Positions 25,842 through 37,996 are shown, numbered from the stretch's first letter. The stretch is DNA of 64,000 bases from Streptomyces sp. 549 (GCF_030124175.1 NZ_JASKMT010000013.1:62001-126000), one strand, 5' to 3'. Program-made: numbers and translations. Notes: a model not told the origin generated them from the letters alone.

Positions 25842-26747
25842 TCAGGGCCGGCCCAGCTCGCGCGAGATGCGGCCCAGCTGGTCGAGGCGCTGCTCAAGCG
25901 TGGGGTGCGAGGACAGGAGCTTGCTCAACGACTGGCCGGAGAACGCCGGGGCGAAGAAGAACGCGTTGAACGGCTCGGCCCGGCGCAGGTCCCGGGTGGG
26001 GATCTGCGCCATCTGCCCGGTCACCTTGGTCAGCGCCGAGGCGAGCGCCGACGGCTTGCCGGTGAGCAGCGCGGCCCCGCGGTCGGCGGACAGCTCCCGG
26101 TACCGGGAGAGCAGACGGGTCAGCAGGAAGCTGATCGCGTAGACGACCACACTGACCAGGGGGACGATCAGCGCGATGATCGCGGTGTTGTTGTTCCGGC
26201 CGCCGCCCCGCATCATGCCGCTCCACAGGGCCATACGGGTGATCGTCCCGGCCAGCACACCCAGGAAGGACGCGAAGGTCATCACCGCGACGTCGCGGTG
26301 CGCGACGTGCGACAGCTCGTGCGCGAGCACGCCTTCCAGCTCCTCGGGCTCCAGCCTGCGCAGCAGCCCGGTGGTGGCGCACACCAGCGCCTTGTCCTGG
26401 CTGCGGCCGGTGGCGAAGGCGTTGGGCACGTCCGAGTCGGCGATCGCGACCCGCGGCTTGGGCATGTCGGCGAGCGCGCACAGCCGGTCGATGACGCCGT
26501 GCAGCTCGGGGGCCTGCTGCGGCGTGACCTCGCGGGCCCCCATGCTGTAGGCGGCGATCCTGTCGCTGAACCAGAACTGGGCGACGAACATGCCGCCGGC
26601 GAAGATCAGCACGAGCGGCCAGGCGTTCTGGAACAGCGCGATCAGCACGCCCATGAACACCACGTAGAGCAGACCGATGAGGAACATCGTGGTCACCATG
26701 CGGCGGGTGAGTCCCCGGTCGGGTGCGTAGCGTGTCGTCCGTGCCAT
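25842..26747 (-). CDS. htpX: HtpX-type membrane zinc metalloprotease
   Basis: 301 residues, M48 family. Two N-terminal helices (about 18-38 and 42-60), zinc site HELSH (H143, E144, H147), two further helices (about 153-170 and 185-210) and the third ligand Glu in RYRELSADRGAA. HtpX degrades damaged membrane proteins; active site cytoplasmic. ATG 26747 has AGGAGG eight bases upstream. It lies downstream of a pspAB gene (26909-27469), and the PspAB-HtpX pair is a recurrent membrane-stress association in actinobacteria. Confidence 0.95.
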   Translation of the reverse strand: MARTTRYAPDRGLTRRMVTTMFLIGLLYVVFMGVLIALFQNAWPLVLIFAGGMFVAQFWFSDRIAAYSMGAREVTPQQAPELHGVIDRLCALADMPKPRVAIADSDVPNAFATGRSQDKALVCATTGLLRRLEPEELEGVLAHELSHVAHRDVAVMTFASFLGVLAGTITRMALWSGMMRGGGRNNNTAIIALIVPLVSVVVYAISFLLTRLLSRYRELSADRGAALLTGKPSALASALTKVTGQMAQIPTRDLRRAEPFNAFFFAPAFSGQSLSKLLSSHPTLEQRLDQLGRISRELGRP

Positions 26748-26908
26748 CTGCCGTCGCCTCCTGACGCCGTGCGTTCATTGACGCCCTATCCCCGGACTGT
26801 ACGCCTTGTCCGGTTTGAGTGACGTCAATAAGATCATCGTGTGATGCGCCCCGCTGATCTCCTGCCCCGGCAGGTGCGCCACAGGCCCGGGGCGTCGGAC
26901 GCCGGACG

Positions 26909-27469
26909 TCACAGGCCCGGGGCGCCCCACACCGGGAACCAGCGGCCCAGGTCGGCCTCCACGGTCAGGTCGTCGGCGAGCAGCGCCTTCGTCTGGAGCT
27001 CCAGCGCGCCGTCGCGCTTCTCGCCCGTGCCGGGCAGCGGCGCGAAGGGGTAGAAGGTGCCGCGCTTGTAGAGGTAGACCAGCGCCAGCGGCCGGTCCTG
27101 CCCGTCCCGGAAGCCGACCAGCGAGCACAGCAGCTGCGGGCCGAAGCCGGCGTCCTGCAGGTAGGTGTTGACCGCGTGCAGGTCGTTGACGAGGGCCGCG
27201 GTGTCCTCGGGCTCGTGGCGGCACAGCACCCACGTGTAGCCGAACGAGTCCTGGCTGAACTCGGCGGCGCCGAGCAGCTGCCGCACCTCCTCCTGTAGGC
27301 GGGTGAACGCGCCGCCCTCGACGCCGGCGAAGCACACCGAGCCCAGGCCCGTGGGACGGAACCCGCCACCGGTCTCCAGAGTGATCGCGGCGGACGGCAG
27401 CGCGAACAGCTGGTCCAGGTCGGGCCGGGCCGGCTTGCGCCGCCCGAAGAGCGCGTCCAGGAAGCCCAT
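26909..27469 (-). CDS. pspAB: PspA-associated protein PspAB
   Basis: 186 residues, soluble, no signal. The N-terminal MGFLDALFGRRKP is a short amphipathic segment, then PSAAITLETGGGFRPTGLGSVCFAGVEGGAF and the RWFPVWGAPGL C-terminus, recognised as the PspAB family. These proteins accompany PspA/HtpX membrane-stress systems; molecular activity is unknown. The gene is two bases after the stop of the LLM oxidoreductase (27472-28383), whose transcript it shares, and 161 bp before htpX. ATG 27469; no strong ribosome site, so coupling to the upstream gene is likely. Confidence 0.85.
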   Translation of the reverse strand: MGFLDALFGRRKPARPDLDQLFALPSAAITLETGGGFRPTGLGSVCFAGVEGGAFTRLQEEVRQLLGAAEFSQDSFGYTWVLCRHEPEDTAALVNDLHAVNTYLQDAGFGPQLLCSLVGFRDGQDRPLALVYLYKRGTFYPFAPLPGTGEKRDGALELQTKALLADDLTVEADLGRWFPVWGAPGL

Positions 27470-27471
27470 GC

Positions 27472-28383
27472 TCAGTTCCCCCGTCCCAGCTGGGCGAGGC
27501 CGTCCACCGCGATGGCCTCGAAGGTCTTCTCGTCCGCGTCGAACATGGTGCCCGGCAGCGGCCAGTGCAGCACGAGTTCGTCGATGCCGAGCGCCGCGTG
27601 CGCACCGGCGAAGTCGACGAAGGCGTCGACCGAGTCCAGCGGACTGCCCGGGGTGAACCCGGTGAGCAGCACCTTGGGCAGCTCCGCCGGGTCGCGTCCC
27701 TCCTCGCGGCACACCTGGACCAGCCGGTCCAGCTGGGCGGCGACCGCGGCCAGGGACTGCGCTGCGGTACCGTCCGGGCCGACCTTCGGGTCACCGGTGG
27801 TGACCCACGCCTGCCCGTGCCGGGCCGCCAGCCGCATGCCGCGCGGTCCGGTCGCCGCGACGGCGAACGGCAGCCGGGGCCGCTGCACGCAGCCGGGGAT
27901 GTTGCGCACCTCGTGGGCCGAGTAGAAGGCGCCCCGGTGGGTGGTGGCGCCCTCGGTCAGCAGCCGGTCCAGCAGCGGCACGAACTCGGCGAAGCGGTCC
28001 GCCCGCTGCCGGGGCGTCCACGGCTCCTCGTCCGCGCCCAGCAGCGCCGACGCGTCGAACCCGTTGCCACCGGCACCGATGCCGAGCGTGATCCGGCCGG
28101 CGGAGACGTCGTCCAGCGAGATCAGTTCCTTCGCCAGCGTCACCGGGTGGCGGAAGTTCGGCGACGTCACGAGCGTGCCCAGGCGCAGGCGCTCGGTCGC
28201 CGTGGCGGCGGCGGTGAGGGTCGGCAGCGCGCCGAACCAGGGGCCGTCGCGGAACGGCACCCGCCACGACAGGTGGTCGTAGGTGTAGGCGGTGTGGAAC
28301 CCCAGCTCCTCGGCCCGCTGCCAGCGGGCCCGGCCGCCCTCGTGCCAGCGCTGCACGGGCAGGATCACGGTACTCAGACGCAT
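27472..28383 (-). CDS. LLM-class (F420-dependent-type) oxidoreductase
   Basis: 303 residues with a bacterial luciferase-like TIM barrel: MRLSTVILP at strand 1, GFHTAYTYDHLSW (F420/FMN site), LRLGTLVTSPNFRHPVTLAKELISLDDVSAGRITLGIGAGG. This pattern is typical of coenzyme F420-dependent members, common in actinomycetes. Substrate unknown. First gene of a leftward set LLM-pspAB-htpX; the functional link with membrane stress is positional only. ATG 28383 was chosen since the barrel starts there and upstream codons have poor composition. Confidence 0.88.
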   Translation of the reverse strand: MRLSTVILPVQRWHEGGRARWQRAEELGFHTAYTYDHLSWRVPFRDGPWFGALPTLTAAATATERLRLGTLVTSPNFRHPVTLAKELISLDDVSAGRITLGIGAGGNGFDASALLGADEEPWTPRQRADRFAEFVPLLDRLLTEGATTHRGAFYSAHEVRNIPGCVQRPRLPFAVAATGPRGMRLAARHGQAWVTTGDPKVGPDGTAAQSLAAVAAQLDRLVQVCREEGRDPAELPKVLLTGFTPGSPLDSVDAFVDFAGAHAALGIDELVLHWPLPGTMFDADEKTFEAIAVDGLAQLGRGN

Positions 28384-28719
28384 GCCCCCGACCCTACGCG
28401 GGCTTCCCACCGCCACGGGCACACCGACGGCGAATGGGCCGGCCTCAGCCGTGTGAACGTACTGAACGCCGCTGAGGCCGCACCCGGCGCGCACTCGGCG
28501 CACTCCATGGTGCCGGTGCACCGTCGCTGTGCGGCATCGCGCCGCCGTCGCGCCGAGCTGAGCGCCGCCGGCCCCGCGGTCGGGCTTCGATCTTCTGGAA
28601 CGCCGCGGTGGAGGCGGGAAACGACGAGAGCGGGCCCGGGCGGCCTCGCGGCGACGGGCATGGCTCATCCGGGCACCCTCCCGCACGTCTGTGCGTGCAT
28701 ATGCGCGAGGATGTCACCC
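28384..28719. other. Divergent promoter region, LLM/HAD
   Basis: 336 bp between outward-facing genes. No supported gene; composition less GC-biased than coding DNA. An imperfect palindrome around TGCGTGCATATGCGC (28692-28706) precedes the HAD ribosome site. Confidence 0.6.
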
Positions 28720-29583
28720 GTGACTGACGCCGCCGCTACTCACCGTCGCCCTCATCTCCACTCCGGGCCGCCGCCCCGCCTGATCGCCACCGATCTGGAC
28801 GGCACTCTGCTGCACGACGACCACACAGTCTCGCTCCGCACGGTGGCCGCGCTGGCCGCCGCCGAGCAGGCCGGGATCGAGGTCTTCTTCGTCACCGGCC
28901 GTCCGGCCCGCTGGATGCACGTCGTCAGCGACCACGTGCACGGTCACGGCCTCGCCATCTGCGCCAACGGCGCCGCCGTGGTCGACCTGCACCGGGGCGG
29001 GCACATCGTGGCGGTGCGGGACCTCCCGGTGCCGGCGGCGCTGTCCGTGGTCGGCGCACTGCGGGCGGCGGCCCCCGGGGTGAGCTTCGCGGTGGAACGC
29101 ACCGGCGGCATCCACTACGAGCCGGACTACCCGCCGTTCTTCGAGGACCCCGGGGCGCTCATCGCGCCCGTCGGCAAGCTGCTCGCGGCCGACACGCCGC
29201 TCGCCGAGCAGCCCGTCCTGAAGCTGCTCGCCCACCACCGCACGTTCGACCCGGACGTCTTCCTCGACGACGCCAGGACGGCCGCCGGCACGTTCGCCTC
29301 CTTCACCCGGTCCAGCCCGTCCGCGCTGCTGGAGATCAGCGGGCCCGGAGTGAGCAAGGCCGGCACGCTGGCCCACTGCTGCGCGGAACGCGGCATCGCG
29401 CCCGAGGAGGTCGTCGCCTTCGGCGACATGCCCAACGACCTGGAGATGCTCAACTGGGCGGGCACCGCCTACGCCATGTCCAACGCACACCCCGCGGTGC
29501 TGGCGTCCACCCCGCACCGCACGCTGTCCAACAACGAGGACGGGGTCGCGGCGGTCATCGAGCGCATACTGACCGAACGCTGA
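28720..29583 (+). CDS. HAD-superfamily Cof-type phosphatase
   Basis: 287 residues. HAD motif I DLDGTLL (nucleophile Asp about residue 24), motif II VTGRP, Lys in GVSKAGTL, motif IV GDMPNDLEML. Cof/YidA-type cap between motifs II and III. Close in architecture to the gene at 10355-11158, so the two are paralogues. GTG 28720 is preferred because GAGGA lies seven bases upstream; ATG 28711 is three codons earlier but overlaps that site. Own promoter region shared divergently with the LLM gene; substrate unknown. Confidence 0.9.
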   Translation: MTDAAATHRRPHLHSGPPPRLIATDLDGTLLHDDHTVSLRTVAALAAAEQAGIEVFFVTGRPARWMHVVSDHVHGHGLAICANGAAVVDLHRGGHIVAVRDLPVPAALSVVGALRAAAPGVSFAVERTGGIHYEPDYPPFFEDPGALIAPVGKLLAADTPLAEQPVLKLLAHHRTFDPDVFLDDARTAAGTFASFTRSSPSALLEISGPGVSKAGTLAHCCAERGIAPEEVVAFGDMPNDLEMLNWAGTAYAMSNAHPAVLASTPHRTLSNNEDGVAAVIERILTER

Positions 29584-29774
29584 CCGAACGCTGGCCGCTG
29601 CCCGTCCGCCGGGACCGCTGCCCGTCCGCAGCCGGGACCGTCCCCCGTGCCGTCCCCGACGCGTCCCCCTCCCGCCCCTGTGCCGCCCCCGTCCCGCCCC
29701 TGTGTCGGCGCCGCCGGCCCGGGACGGGCGGCGCGAGGGAGCGTGCGGTGTTGCCGCCCGTGACGGGCGTTGGC

Positions 29775-29780
29775 TACGGT
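29775..29780 (+). promoter_or_regulatory. -10 element of the small exported protein gene
   Basis: TACGGT six bases before GTG 29787, with TTGCCG at 29751-29756 as -35 (18-bp spacer). No ribosome site, hence leaderless. Confidence 0.55.
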
Positions 29781-29786
29781 TCCGAG

Positions 29787-30293
29787 GTGACAGCGACCGG
29801 GACGGACGACGAGCGGCACGCCCGCCGTGACGTCCCGTCCCGCCGGGACACCGTCCACCCGCGTCCCGCCTCCCACTGGCGGCAGCGGGCCGCGACCGCC
29901 GTGCTCGGCGCGCTCTCCCTCGTCGCCGTCCTGCTCGGCACGCTCACCGTGCCGGGCGCCGACGCCCTCCCGCAACCCGCCCCGGCCGCCCATACGCTCC
30001 CGCCGCCCGCCCCGTCCGCCGCCTCCGGCGGGCTGCCCGAGCCGGACGACCAGCCGGACGCGGTGCCGGGGCACGCGGCGACCGCCGTCCCCGGGCAGGC
30101 CGCCCCGCAGCAGCAGCCGCGCGAACAGCACGCCTCCGCCGGGCAGACCGGCGGTGCGCTGCCCGGTCTGCGCACCACCACGCCGGTGCTGCCCGGCGGC
30201 AACACCGCTCCGGACACGGCCAGGCGTCCGCACACCCTGGGCGGCGCGGCGCTGCCCGACGTCCGGGGGCCGCCGACGACGGCCGGTGCCTGA
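29787..30293 (+). CDS. Small exported Pro/Ala-rich protein
   Basis: 168 residues. Basic N-terminus (about 1-35), one hydrophobic helix (about 38-60, AATAVLGALSLVAVLLGTLTV) then an extracytoplasmic Pro/Ala/Gln-rich tail without cysteines. Family not recognised. It lies 128 bp upstream of the SecDF gene in the same direction, so the two could be co-transcribed. The GTG start is supported by a -35/-10 pair ending six bases before it. Confidence 0.7.
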   Translation: MTATGTDDERHARRDVPSRRDTVHPRPASHWRQRAATAVLGALSLVAVLLGTLTVPGADALPQPAPAAHTLPPPAPSAASGGLPEPDDQPDAVPGHAATAVPGQAAPQQQPREQHASAGQTGGALPGLRTTTPVLPGGNTAPDTARRPHTLGGAALPDVRGPPTTAGA

Positions 30294-30421
30294 CACCGGT
30301 ACCCGTCGTCCACGCGTGCCGCCGCCGCTTCGCGGCCCGGCCGCACCCTGCCCGTGGCTCCGCCCGGCTCCGGCCGGGCGCTGAGCGCTGCGCGGGCTGC
30401 CCCGAGGGAGTCGACCACCCC

Positions 30422-32764
<2,343 letters not shown>

Positions 32765-32792
32765 TCCGCACCGGCCGCATGGGAGGCGAGCG

Positions 32793-32843
32793 GTGGGCCC
32801 GACGGCGAGGAACGTGCCTCTTGTTCCCCGCCGTCGGGCCCAC
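32793..32843. terminator. Bidirectional terminator between secDF and cydDC
   Basis: A 21-bp stem with one A/C mismatch: 32793-32813 pairs with 32823-32843 around a 9-nt loop (GTGCCTCTT). It lies between convergent stop codons. Three degenerate copies of a 22-24-bp GC repeat (GCACCCCCGCAGCGCC type) fill 32845-32915. Confidence 0.85.
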
Positions 32844-32930
32844 GGGCGCACCCCCGCAGCGCCAACGGGCGCACCCCCCGCAACGCCGACACGCCCACCC
32901 CCGCAGCGCCGACGGGCCCGCCCGGCGGCG

Positions 32931-35900
32931 TCAGGGGCGGCCCGCGCCCACCAACTGCTCGGTGCGGCGCTCCCGTTCGACCATGTCCCGCAGCGGCCCC
33001 TCGGCCGCCGCGAGCCGGGCGTACGGGCCGCGCTGCACCACCCGCCCGGCGTCCAGCACCAGCACCTCGTCCACCTCGTCCAGGCCGGCCATCCGGTGTG
33101 TGATCAGTACCGTGGTGCGGCCTTCGGTGGCCGCCAGCAGGTCGGCGGTGAGCGCGTCCGCCGTCTCCAGGTCCAGGTGCTCGGCGGGCTCGTCCAGCAC
33201 CAGGACGGGGAAGTCCGCCAGCAGCGCCCGCGCCAGGGCCAGCCGCTGGCGCTGCCCGCCGGACAGCCGGGCGCCGTGCTCGCCCACCGGGGTGTCGAGG
33301 CCGTCGGGCAGCGTCTCCACCCAGTCCAGCAGCCGGGCCCCGGCCAGTGCGGTGCGCAGCGCCTCCTCCTCTGTCGCCGGGTCGGCGTCCGGCCTGGCCA
33401 GCCGCAGGTTCTCCCGCAGCGTGCTGTCGAAGAGGTGCGCGTCCTGCGCGCACAGGCCGACCACCCGACGCACCTCGTCACCCGGCAGCCGGTCCGTCCG
33501 GGTGCCGCCCATCGTGACGCTGCCGGACTCCGCGTCGAGGAAGCGCAGCAGCACCTGGGCCAGGGTCGTCTTCCCGGACCCCGACGGCCCGACGACGGCG
33601 ACCCGCCGCCCCGGCGTGAGGTCCAGGTCCACGCCGCGCAGCGCCGGGCGGTCCTGCCCGGCGTGCCGTGCGGTGACGTCCCGCAGCCGGATCGGGAAGG
33701 GTTCCGCCGGGACGGACTCCGGCTCGTCGGGCTCGCGGACCGGGTCCGGCGCGTCCAGCACCTCGTGCACCCGCTGGGCGCTGCGCCGCACCCGCTGCCG
33801 GTGCTGGACGGCCTGCGGCAGTGTCAGCACCGCTTCGAACGCGGCCAGCGGCACGAGCACGACCGTCGCCAGCCACACGCCGGCCAGCAGTCCGTCGTGC
33901 ACCGCCTGGACACCGGCGACGGCCGCGGCGGCCACCGTCAGCCCCGTCAGCAGCGCGGTCAGGCCGCCGGCCGCCGCGGTCGCGGCGGCGGACCGACCGG
34001 CGATCCGGGTCAGCTCGCGGTCGGCGTCCCCGACCCGCTCCAGCCGTCCCGGCAGCGCGCCCGCCACCGTCAACTCGCCCGTGCCGGTGAGCAGGTCGAC
34101 CGTGCGGGTGGCCAGCAGGCCGCGGGCCGGAGCGAGCCGGCGCTCGGTGCGCCGGGCGACGGCGGCGGTCAGCAGCGGCACCCCGAGCCCCGCGGCGAGC
34201 AGCCCGGCGGCCAGCGCGGCCCCGGCGGCGGGTAGCAGCCACGCGGTGAAGGCGACGGACACCATGCCGACGAGCAGCGCGGCCGACACCGGCAGCAGCC
34301 ACCGCAGGAAGTAGTCCTGGAGCACGTCCACGTCACCGACCAGCCGGGACAGCAGGTCACCGCGCCGGGCCTGCCGCAGCCCGGCCGGGGCGAGCCGTTC
34401 CAGGCGGCGGTAGACGCCGACCCGCAGGTCGGCGAGTACCCGCAGCACCGCGTCGTGCGCGACCAGCCGCTCCGCGTACCGGAACACGGCCCGGCCGATG
34501 CCGAACGCGCGGGTCGCGGTGACGGCCACCATCAGGTAGAGCACCGGCGGCTGTTCGGACGCGCGGGAGATCAACCAGCCGGACACCGCCATGAGTCCGA
34601 CCGCGCTGGCCAGCGCAAGCGCGCCCAGCACCGTGGCCAGCACGAACCGGCCGCGCAGGGCCCGTCCGGCGTTCCGCACCCGGGCCAGGGTCCGCACGGT
34701 GGCGTCCGGCCGGGCGTCGCGGGTCCCGTCCGGTCCGGCCGGAGGCCCGGGCGGCGCGGACGTGGGTGCGGCCGGGCCGGGCCCGGCGTCCGGCTGCTGT
34801 GCGGCCGGGGCGGTGAGGCTGAAGACGTCCGGGCCGAGGAGGCTGTCGCCGTCGTCCGTGCCGGGGCTGCCGCGACCGCCGGAGTCGGAGGCCGCCGGGC
34901 CGCCGGGGGTGCCCGGGGTCCAGGGCCGGTCAGGTGCGGACGCGCGGGCCAGGTCGCGGGCGGCGAGGTCGGCGGCCTCCCGGTCCTGAACCGGGACGGC
35001 GTCAGCACCCGGCTGCGCGGGCACCTCGGCGTGCAGCACCGACATGCCGACGCCGCCCCTGCCCGCACCTGCCCTGCCCGCACCTTCATCGGCCGCCGCG
35101 GCGTCATCGGCCACCACGCCGCCACCGGCCACCGCGGCGGCCGGGGAGCCGGGGAGGCGTCCGGCGCCGGAAAGGCCAGGGGCGGGCGCGGGGGCGGGGG
35201 CGGCGAGGCGCACCACCCGGTCGGCGACGCCCAGCAGCGCGGGGCGGTGCACGACCAGCAGCACGGTCCGTCCGACAGCCAGCCGGGCCACCGCCTCGAC
35301 GACGGCGGCCTCGGTGCCGCCGTCCAGCGCCGCGGTCGGCTCGTCGAGCAGCAGCACCGGCCGGTCGGCGAGGAACGCCCGTGCCAACGCGACGCGTTGG
35401 CGCTGCCCGGCGGACAGCCCCGCACCACCCTCACCGAGTGGCGCGTCCAACGGCAGTTCGGCCGCCCCGGCGTCCCGCAGCGCGTCCCGCACCTGGGCTT
35501 CCGACGCGTCCGGGCGGGCCAGCCGCACGTTGTCGGCCAGCGTGCCGGCGAACAGGTGCGGGTTCTGCGGCACCCAGGCGACCCGGCGGTGCCACTCGGG
35601 CAGCGGCAGCGCGGCGAGATCGGTGCCGTCGACGAGCACCCGGCCCTCGTCGGGCCGGACGAAGCCGAGCACGGCGGCCAGCAGCGTGGACTTGCCCGCG
35701 CCGGACGGGCCGACCAGCGCCACCGTCTCGCCCGGCGCCACCGTCAGGCTGGTGGCCGGCAGCGAGGGCGCAGCGCGCCCGGCGTGCCGGACCACCAGAC
35801 CCTCGACGGCGATCCCCGGCGCGTCACCTCCGCGGTTCGCCGCCACGGCGGCCGCCCCGGCGGCGGCGGTTCCGGCGGCAGCGGTTCCGGCCGCGGCGGT

Positions 35901-36872
35901 TCCGGCCGCGGCGGGCAGCGGGGTGTCGAGGACGGCGAAGACCTCCTCGGCGGCGGCGAGTCCCTCCGCCGCCGCGTGGTACTGCGCACCGACCTGCCGC
36001 AGCGGCAGGTACGCCTCGGGGGCGAGGATCAGCACCACCAGGCCGGTGTACAGGTCGAGTTCGCCGTGGACCAGTCGCATGCCGATGCCGACGGCGACCA
36101 GCGCGACGGAGATGGTGGCGAGCAGTTCCAGCGCGAAGGAGGAGAGGAACGCGATGCGCAGCGTCCGCAGCGTGGCCCGCCGGTAGTCGCCGGTGATGGC
36201 CCGGATGTTCTCCGCCTGCGCCTTGGCCCGGCCGAACACCTTCAGCGTGGGCAGCCCGGCGACCACGTCCAGGAAGTGGTGCGACAACCGGGACAGCATG
36301 CGCCACTGGCGGTCCATGTGGGACTGCGTGGCCAGCCCGATGAGCGCCATGAAGACCGGGATGAGCGGCAGCGTCACCGCGATGGTCAGGGCCGCGATCC
36401 AGTCCGACCAGAGGATGCGGGCCAGCACCACGGCGGGCACCACCGCCGCCAGGCCCAGTTGCGGCAGGTAGCGCGCGAAGTAGTCGTCGAGCGCGTCCAC
36501 GCCGCGGGTGGCCAGCGCGGTCAGCTCACCCGTGCGCCGCGCCCCGAGCCAGCCGGGGCCCAGCGCGGTGGCGTGCCGCAGCAGCCGGGTCCGCAGCTGC
36601 GACTTCACCGCCGCGCTGGAGCGGTGGGCCGCCAGCTCGGTGAGCCAGGCGACCAGCGCCCGGCCCACCGACACCGCCACCAGCAGCATCAGCGGCGTGC
36701 GCAGCGCGGCGGCGTCCGCGCCCTGCTGGTAGGCCCGTACGACGATCTCGGCGATCAGCATGGCCTGCCCGACGACCAGCCCCGCGCCGGCCAGCCCGAG
36801 CAGCACCGCGGCGGCCAGGAAGAACCGGGTGGCACGGGCGTGCCGCAGCAGGCGCGGGTCGACGGGTCGCAT
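32931..36872 (-). CDS. cydDC: CydD-CydC fused ABC exporter for cytochrome bd assembly
   Basis: 1313 residues joining both half-transporters. The CydD membrane part is about 1-320, its ATPase about 350-560 (Walker A GPSGAGKST, LSAGQRQRVALARA, LLLDEPTAAL). A disordered Ala/Pro/Gly linker (about 560-720) follows; the CydC membrane part is about 725-1020 and its ATPase about 1070-1300 (GPSGSGKTT, LSGGQRQRLALARA, VLVLDEPAEHL). The transporter exports glutathione or cysteine in E. coli and is needed to mature cytochrome bd. Repeated AAGTA units (15-bp repeat, 35870-35910) precede the first ATPase. ATG 36872 is preferred to the upstream GTG 36887, which overlaps the GAGG ribosome site. Follows cydA-cydB. 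Confidence 0.94.
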   Translation of the reverse strand: MRPVDPRLLRHARATRFFLAAAVLLGLAGAGLVVGQAMLIAEIVVRAYQQGADAAALRTPLMLLVAVSVGRALVAWLTELAAHRSSAAVKSQLRTRLLRHATALGPGWLGARRTGELTALATRGVDALDDYFARYLPQLGLAAVVPAVVLARILWSDWIAALTIAVTLPLIPVFMALIGLATQSHMDRQWRMLSRLSHHFLDVVAGLPTLKVFGRAKAQAENIRAITGDYRRATLRTLRIAFLSSFALELLATISVALVAVGIGMRLVHGELDLYTGLVVLILAPEAYLPLRQVGAQYHAAAEGLAAAEEVFAVLDTPLPAAAGTAAAGTAAAGTAAAGAAAVAANRGGDAPGIAVEGLVVRHAGRAAPSLPATSLTVAPGETVALVGPSGAGKSTLLAAVLGFVRPDEGRVLVDGTDLAALPLPEWHRRVAWVPQNPHLFAGTLADNVRLARPDASEAQVRDALRDAGAAELPLDAPLGEGGAGLSAGQRQRVALARAFLADRPVLLLDEPTAALDGGTEAAVVEAVARLAVGRTVLLVVHRPALLGVADRVVRLAAPAPAPAPGLSGAGRLPGSPAAAVAGGGVVADDAAAADEGAGRAGAGRGGVGMSVLHAEVPAQPGADAVPVQDREAADLAARDLARASAPDRPWTPGTPGGPAASDSGGRGSPGTDDGDSLLGPDVFSLTAPAAQQPDAGPGPAAPTSAPPGPPAGPDGTRDARPDATVRTLARVRNAGRALRGRFVLATVLGALALASAVGLMAVSGWLISRASEQPPVLYLMVAVTATRAFGIGRAVFRYAERLVAHDAVLRVLADLRVGVYRRLERLAPAGLRQARRGDLLSRLVGDVDVLQDYFLRWLLPVSAALLVGMVSVAFTAWLLPAAGAALAAGLLAAGLGVPLLTAAVARRTERRLAPARGLLATRTVDLLTGTGELTVAGALPGRLERVGDADRELTRIAGRSAAATAAAGGLTALLTGLTVAAAAVAGVQAVHDGLLAGVWLATVVLVPLAAFEAVLTLPQAVQHRQRVRRSAQRVHEVLDAPDPVREPDEPESVPAEPFPIRLRDVTARHAGQDRPALRGVDLDLTPGRRVAVVGPSGSGKTTLAQVLLRFLDAESGSVTMGGTRTDRLPGDEVRRVVGLCAQDAHLFDSTLRENLRLARPDADPATEEEALRTALAGARLLDWVETLPDGLDTPVGEHGARLSGGQRQRLALARALLADFPVLVLDEPAEHLDLETADALTADLLAATEGRTTVLITHRMAGLDEVDEVLVLDAGRVVQRGPYARLAAAEGPLRDMVERERRTEQLVGAGRP

Positions 36873-36988
36873 GGAGGAGCACCTCACTCGGGCGGTACGT
36901 GCGGTACGGGTCGGTTACGTGCGGACGGGTCGGTACGTGCGGTCGGTGCGGTCGGGTCGTCGGTGCGGTCGGTACGGGCGACCGGCGG
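36873..36988. repeat. Repetitive cydB-cydDC spacer
   Basis: 116 bp built from degenerate copies of GGTACGTGCGG and GGTCGGTGCGG. No gene or terminator-type hairpin, consistent with read-through from cydAB into cydDC. Confidence 0.6.
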
Positions 36989-37996
36989 TCAGTGGGGTGC
37001 CGGTTCGGCGAGGTGCTGCGTCCCGATGCGCTTGCGGAACACCCAGTACGTCCACCCCTGGTAGAGCAGAACCACGGGAGTGGCGATGCCCGCGCACCAC
37101 GTCATGATCTTCAGCGTGTAGGGGCTGGACGAGGCGTTGTCGATGGTCAGGCTCCACTCGGGGGTCAGCGAGGACGGCATGACGTCCGGGAAGAGCGCGA
37201 GGAAGAGCATCGCGACCACGGCCACGATGGTCAGGCCCGACCAGCTGAACGACCAGCCCTCGCGGCCCCGCCGGTTGGCCTCCAGGGCGACGAGCAGCGA
37301 GGCCACCGCGACGGCCGCCGCGACGAAGCTGGCGACGCCGCCGCGGTCGAGCTGGGTCCAGCCCAGGAACACCACGGCCAGTACGGCTGTGACCACACCG
37401 ATCCGCTCGGCGAGCGCACGGGCCCGCGACCGGATGTCGCCGACCGTCTTCAGTGCGGTGAAGACGGCACCGTGGAAGGTGAACAGCGCCAGCGTGACCA
37501 GGCCGCCGAGCAGGGCGTGCGGGGCGAGCAGGTCCAGCACGTTGCCGACGTACTCCTTGTCGGGGCCGATGCGCACCCCGTGCACCAGGTTGGCGAACGC
37601 CACACCCCACAGGAAGGCGGGCAGCAGCGAGCACCAGAAGATGGTGTGCTCCCAGTTGCGCTGCCACTTCTCCTCCGGCCGCTTCACCCGGTACTCGAAG
37701 GCCACTCCGCGCAGGATCAGGCAGACCAGGATGAGCAGCAGCGGCAGGTAGAACCCGGAGAACAGGGTGGCGTACCACTCGGGGAACGCGGCGAAGGTCG
37801 CACCGCCCGCCGTGAGCAGCCACACCTCGTTGCCGTCCCACACGGGCCCGATGGTGTTGATGAGGACCCGGCGCTCGCTGCGGTCGCGGGCGAGCAGCTT
37901 GGTGAGCACGCCGACGCCGAAGTCGAAGCCCTCAAGGAAGAAGTAGCCGGTCCACAGGACCGCGATGAGGACGAACCAGATCTGTGGAAGTTCCAT
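36989..37996 (-). CDS. cydB: Cytochrome bd oxidase subunit II
   Basis: 335 residues with eight to nine transmembrane helices beginning MELPQIWFVLIAVLWTGYFFLEGFDFGVGVL, the CydB family signature. CydB completes the quinol oxidase together with CydA; it binds no heme in many species. Helices lie at about 5-30, 55-75, 80-100, 120-140, 165-185, 200-220, 230-250, 262-282, 302-325. ATG 37996 follows GAGGAG at six bases; GTG 37999 is one codon upstream. The start overlaps the stop of a short Pro/Gln-rich frame (TGATG), implying coupled translation if that frame is used. Confidence 0.96.
   Translation of the reverse strand: MELPQIWFVLIAVLWTGYFFLEGFDFGVGVLTKLLARDRSERRVLINTIGPVWDGNEVWLLTAGGATFAAFPEWYATLFSGFYLPLLLILVCLILRGVAFEYRVKRPEEKWQRNWEHTIFWCSLLPAFLWGVAFANLVHGVRIGPDKEYVGNVLDLLAPHALLGGLVTLALFTFHGAVFTALKTVGDIRSRARALAERIGVVTAVLAVVFLGWTQLDRGGVASFVAAAVAVASLLVALEANRRGREGWSFSWSGLTIVAVVAMLFLALFPDVMPSSLTPEWSLTIDNASSSPYTLKIMTWCAGIATPVVLLYQGWTYWVFRKRIGTQHLAEPAPH

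Noticed and set aside
34455..37064. 869-codon rightward open frame opposite cydDC
   Set aside because: Antisense shadow; low-complexity Arg/Gly/Gln translation, no ribosome site.
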